Shown piece by piece: positions 13,146-13,197 of a stretch of DNA of 13,197 bases. The stretch comes from DASVXQ01 sp040414855 (lineage in GTDB: Bacteria > Actinomycetota > CALGFH01). The DNA lies in assembly GCA_040414855.1 (NCBI GenBank), contig JBEDUQ010000434.1, positions 1-13,197 on the forward strand, given 5' to 3'. A program made the position numbers and the translations under genes. The first letter of the stretch is position 1. Each line of letters begins with the position of its first letter. The notes under the pieces are model-generated. The model made no database searches, had not been told where the DNA came from, and saw nothing but the letters and a program-made list of their open reading frames with translations.

Positions 13146-13197
13146 GGAGGTCTTGTCGGTGCCGGGCGATGCGACCATGCTCACCCAAAGCAGGCGG

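Overview
The window is about 13.2 kb of very GC-rich DNA with strong G/C third-position bias, GTG and ATG starts, and large SARP/STAND, LAL-type LuxR, MEDS-HATPase and CBS-kinase regulators. This points to an actinobacterium (Actinomycetota), probably a soil lineage. Genus cannot be told from the sequence alone. I count nine protein genes. I found no RNA genes, insertion sequences, CRISPR arrays or origins.

Left part (1-6660): a small class III nucleotide-cyclase-like protein on the minus strand lies back to back with a SARP-type regulator (winged helix, shortened BTAD, NB-ARC ATPase, TPRs). A 341-bp divergent spacer between them carries an 11-bp-period direct repeat of the kind SARPs bind. 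A second giant regulator follows on the same strand, a LAL/LuxR protein. Its ATPase site has lost both usual Mg-coordinating residues, and its middle carries an in-frame 51-bp tandem duplication.

Middle part (6660-9380): a soluble MEDS-domain anti-sigma-like ATPase (minus) and a soluble CBS-like sensor histidine kinase (plus) diverge from a 290-bp spacer. No response regulator or sigma factor gene is nearby, so their partners are encoded elsewhere.

Right part (9380-13197): an NAD(P)-binding NmrA-like reductase diverges from a MarR regulator across a short operator-like region. The MarR gene ends tail to tail, overlapping, with a SAM methyltransferase. That methyltransferase is the second gene of a two-gene operon led by a DHA2-type MFS efflux pump. 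A TCATCC/GGATGA dyad occurs in both the MarR and MFS promoters and may link them as one stress or drug-response unit.

The most unexpected structural signal is that all three convergent gene ends carry short tandem repeats over a stop codon: twelve 9-nt units, about 3.5 copies of a roughly 26-nt unit, and a doubled 12-nt unit. No clearly new multi-gene system is evident. The best candidates for novelty are the divergent cyclase-like/SARP-STAND pair, the degenerate LAL ATPase, and the repeat-bearing gene junctions.
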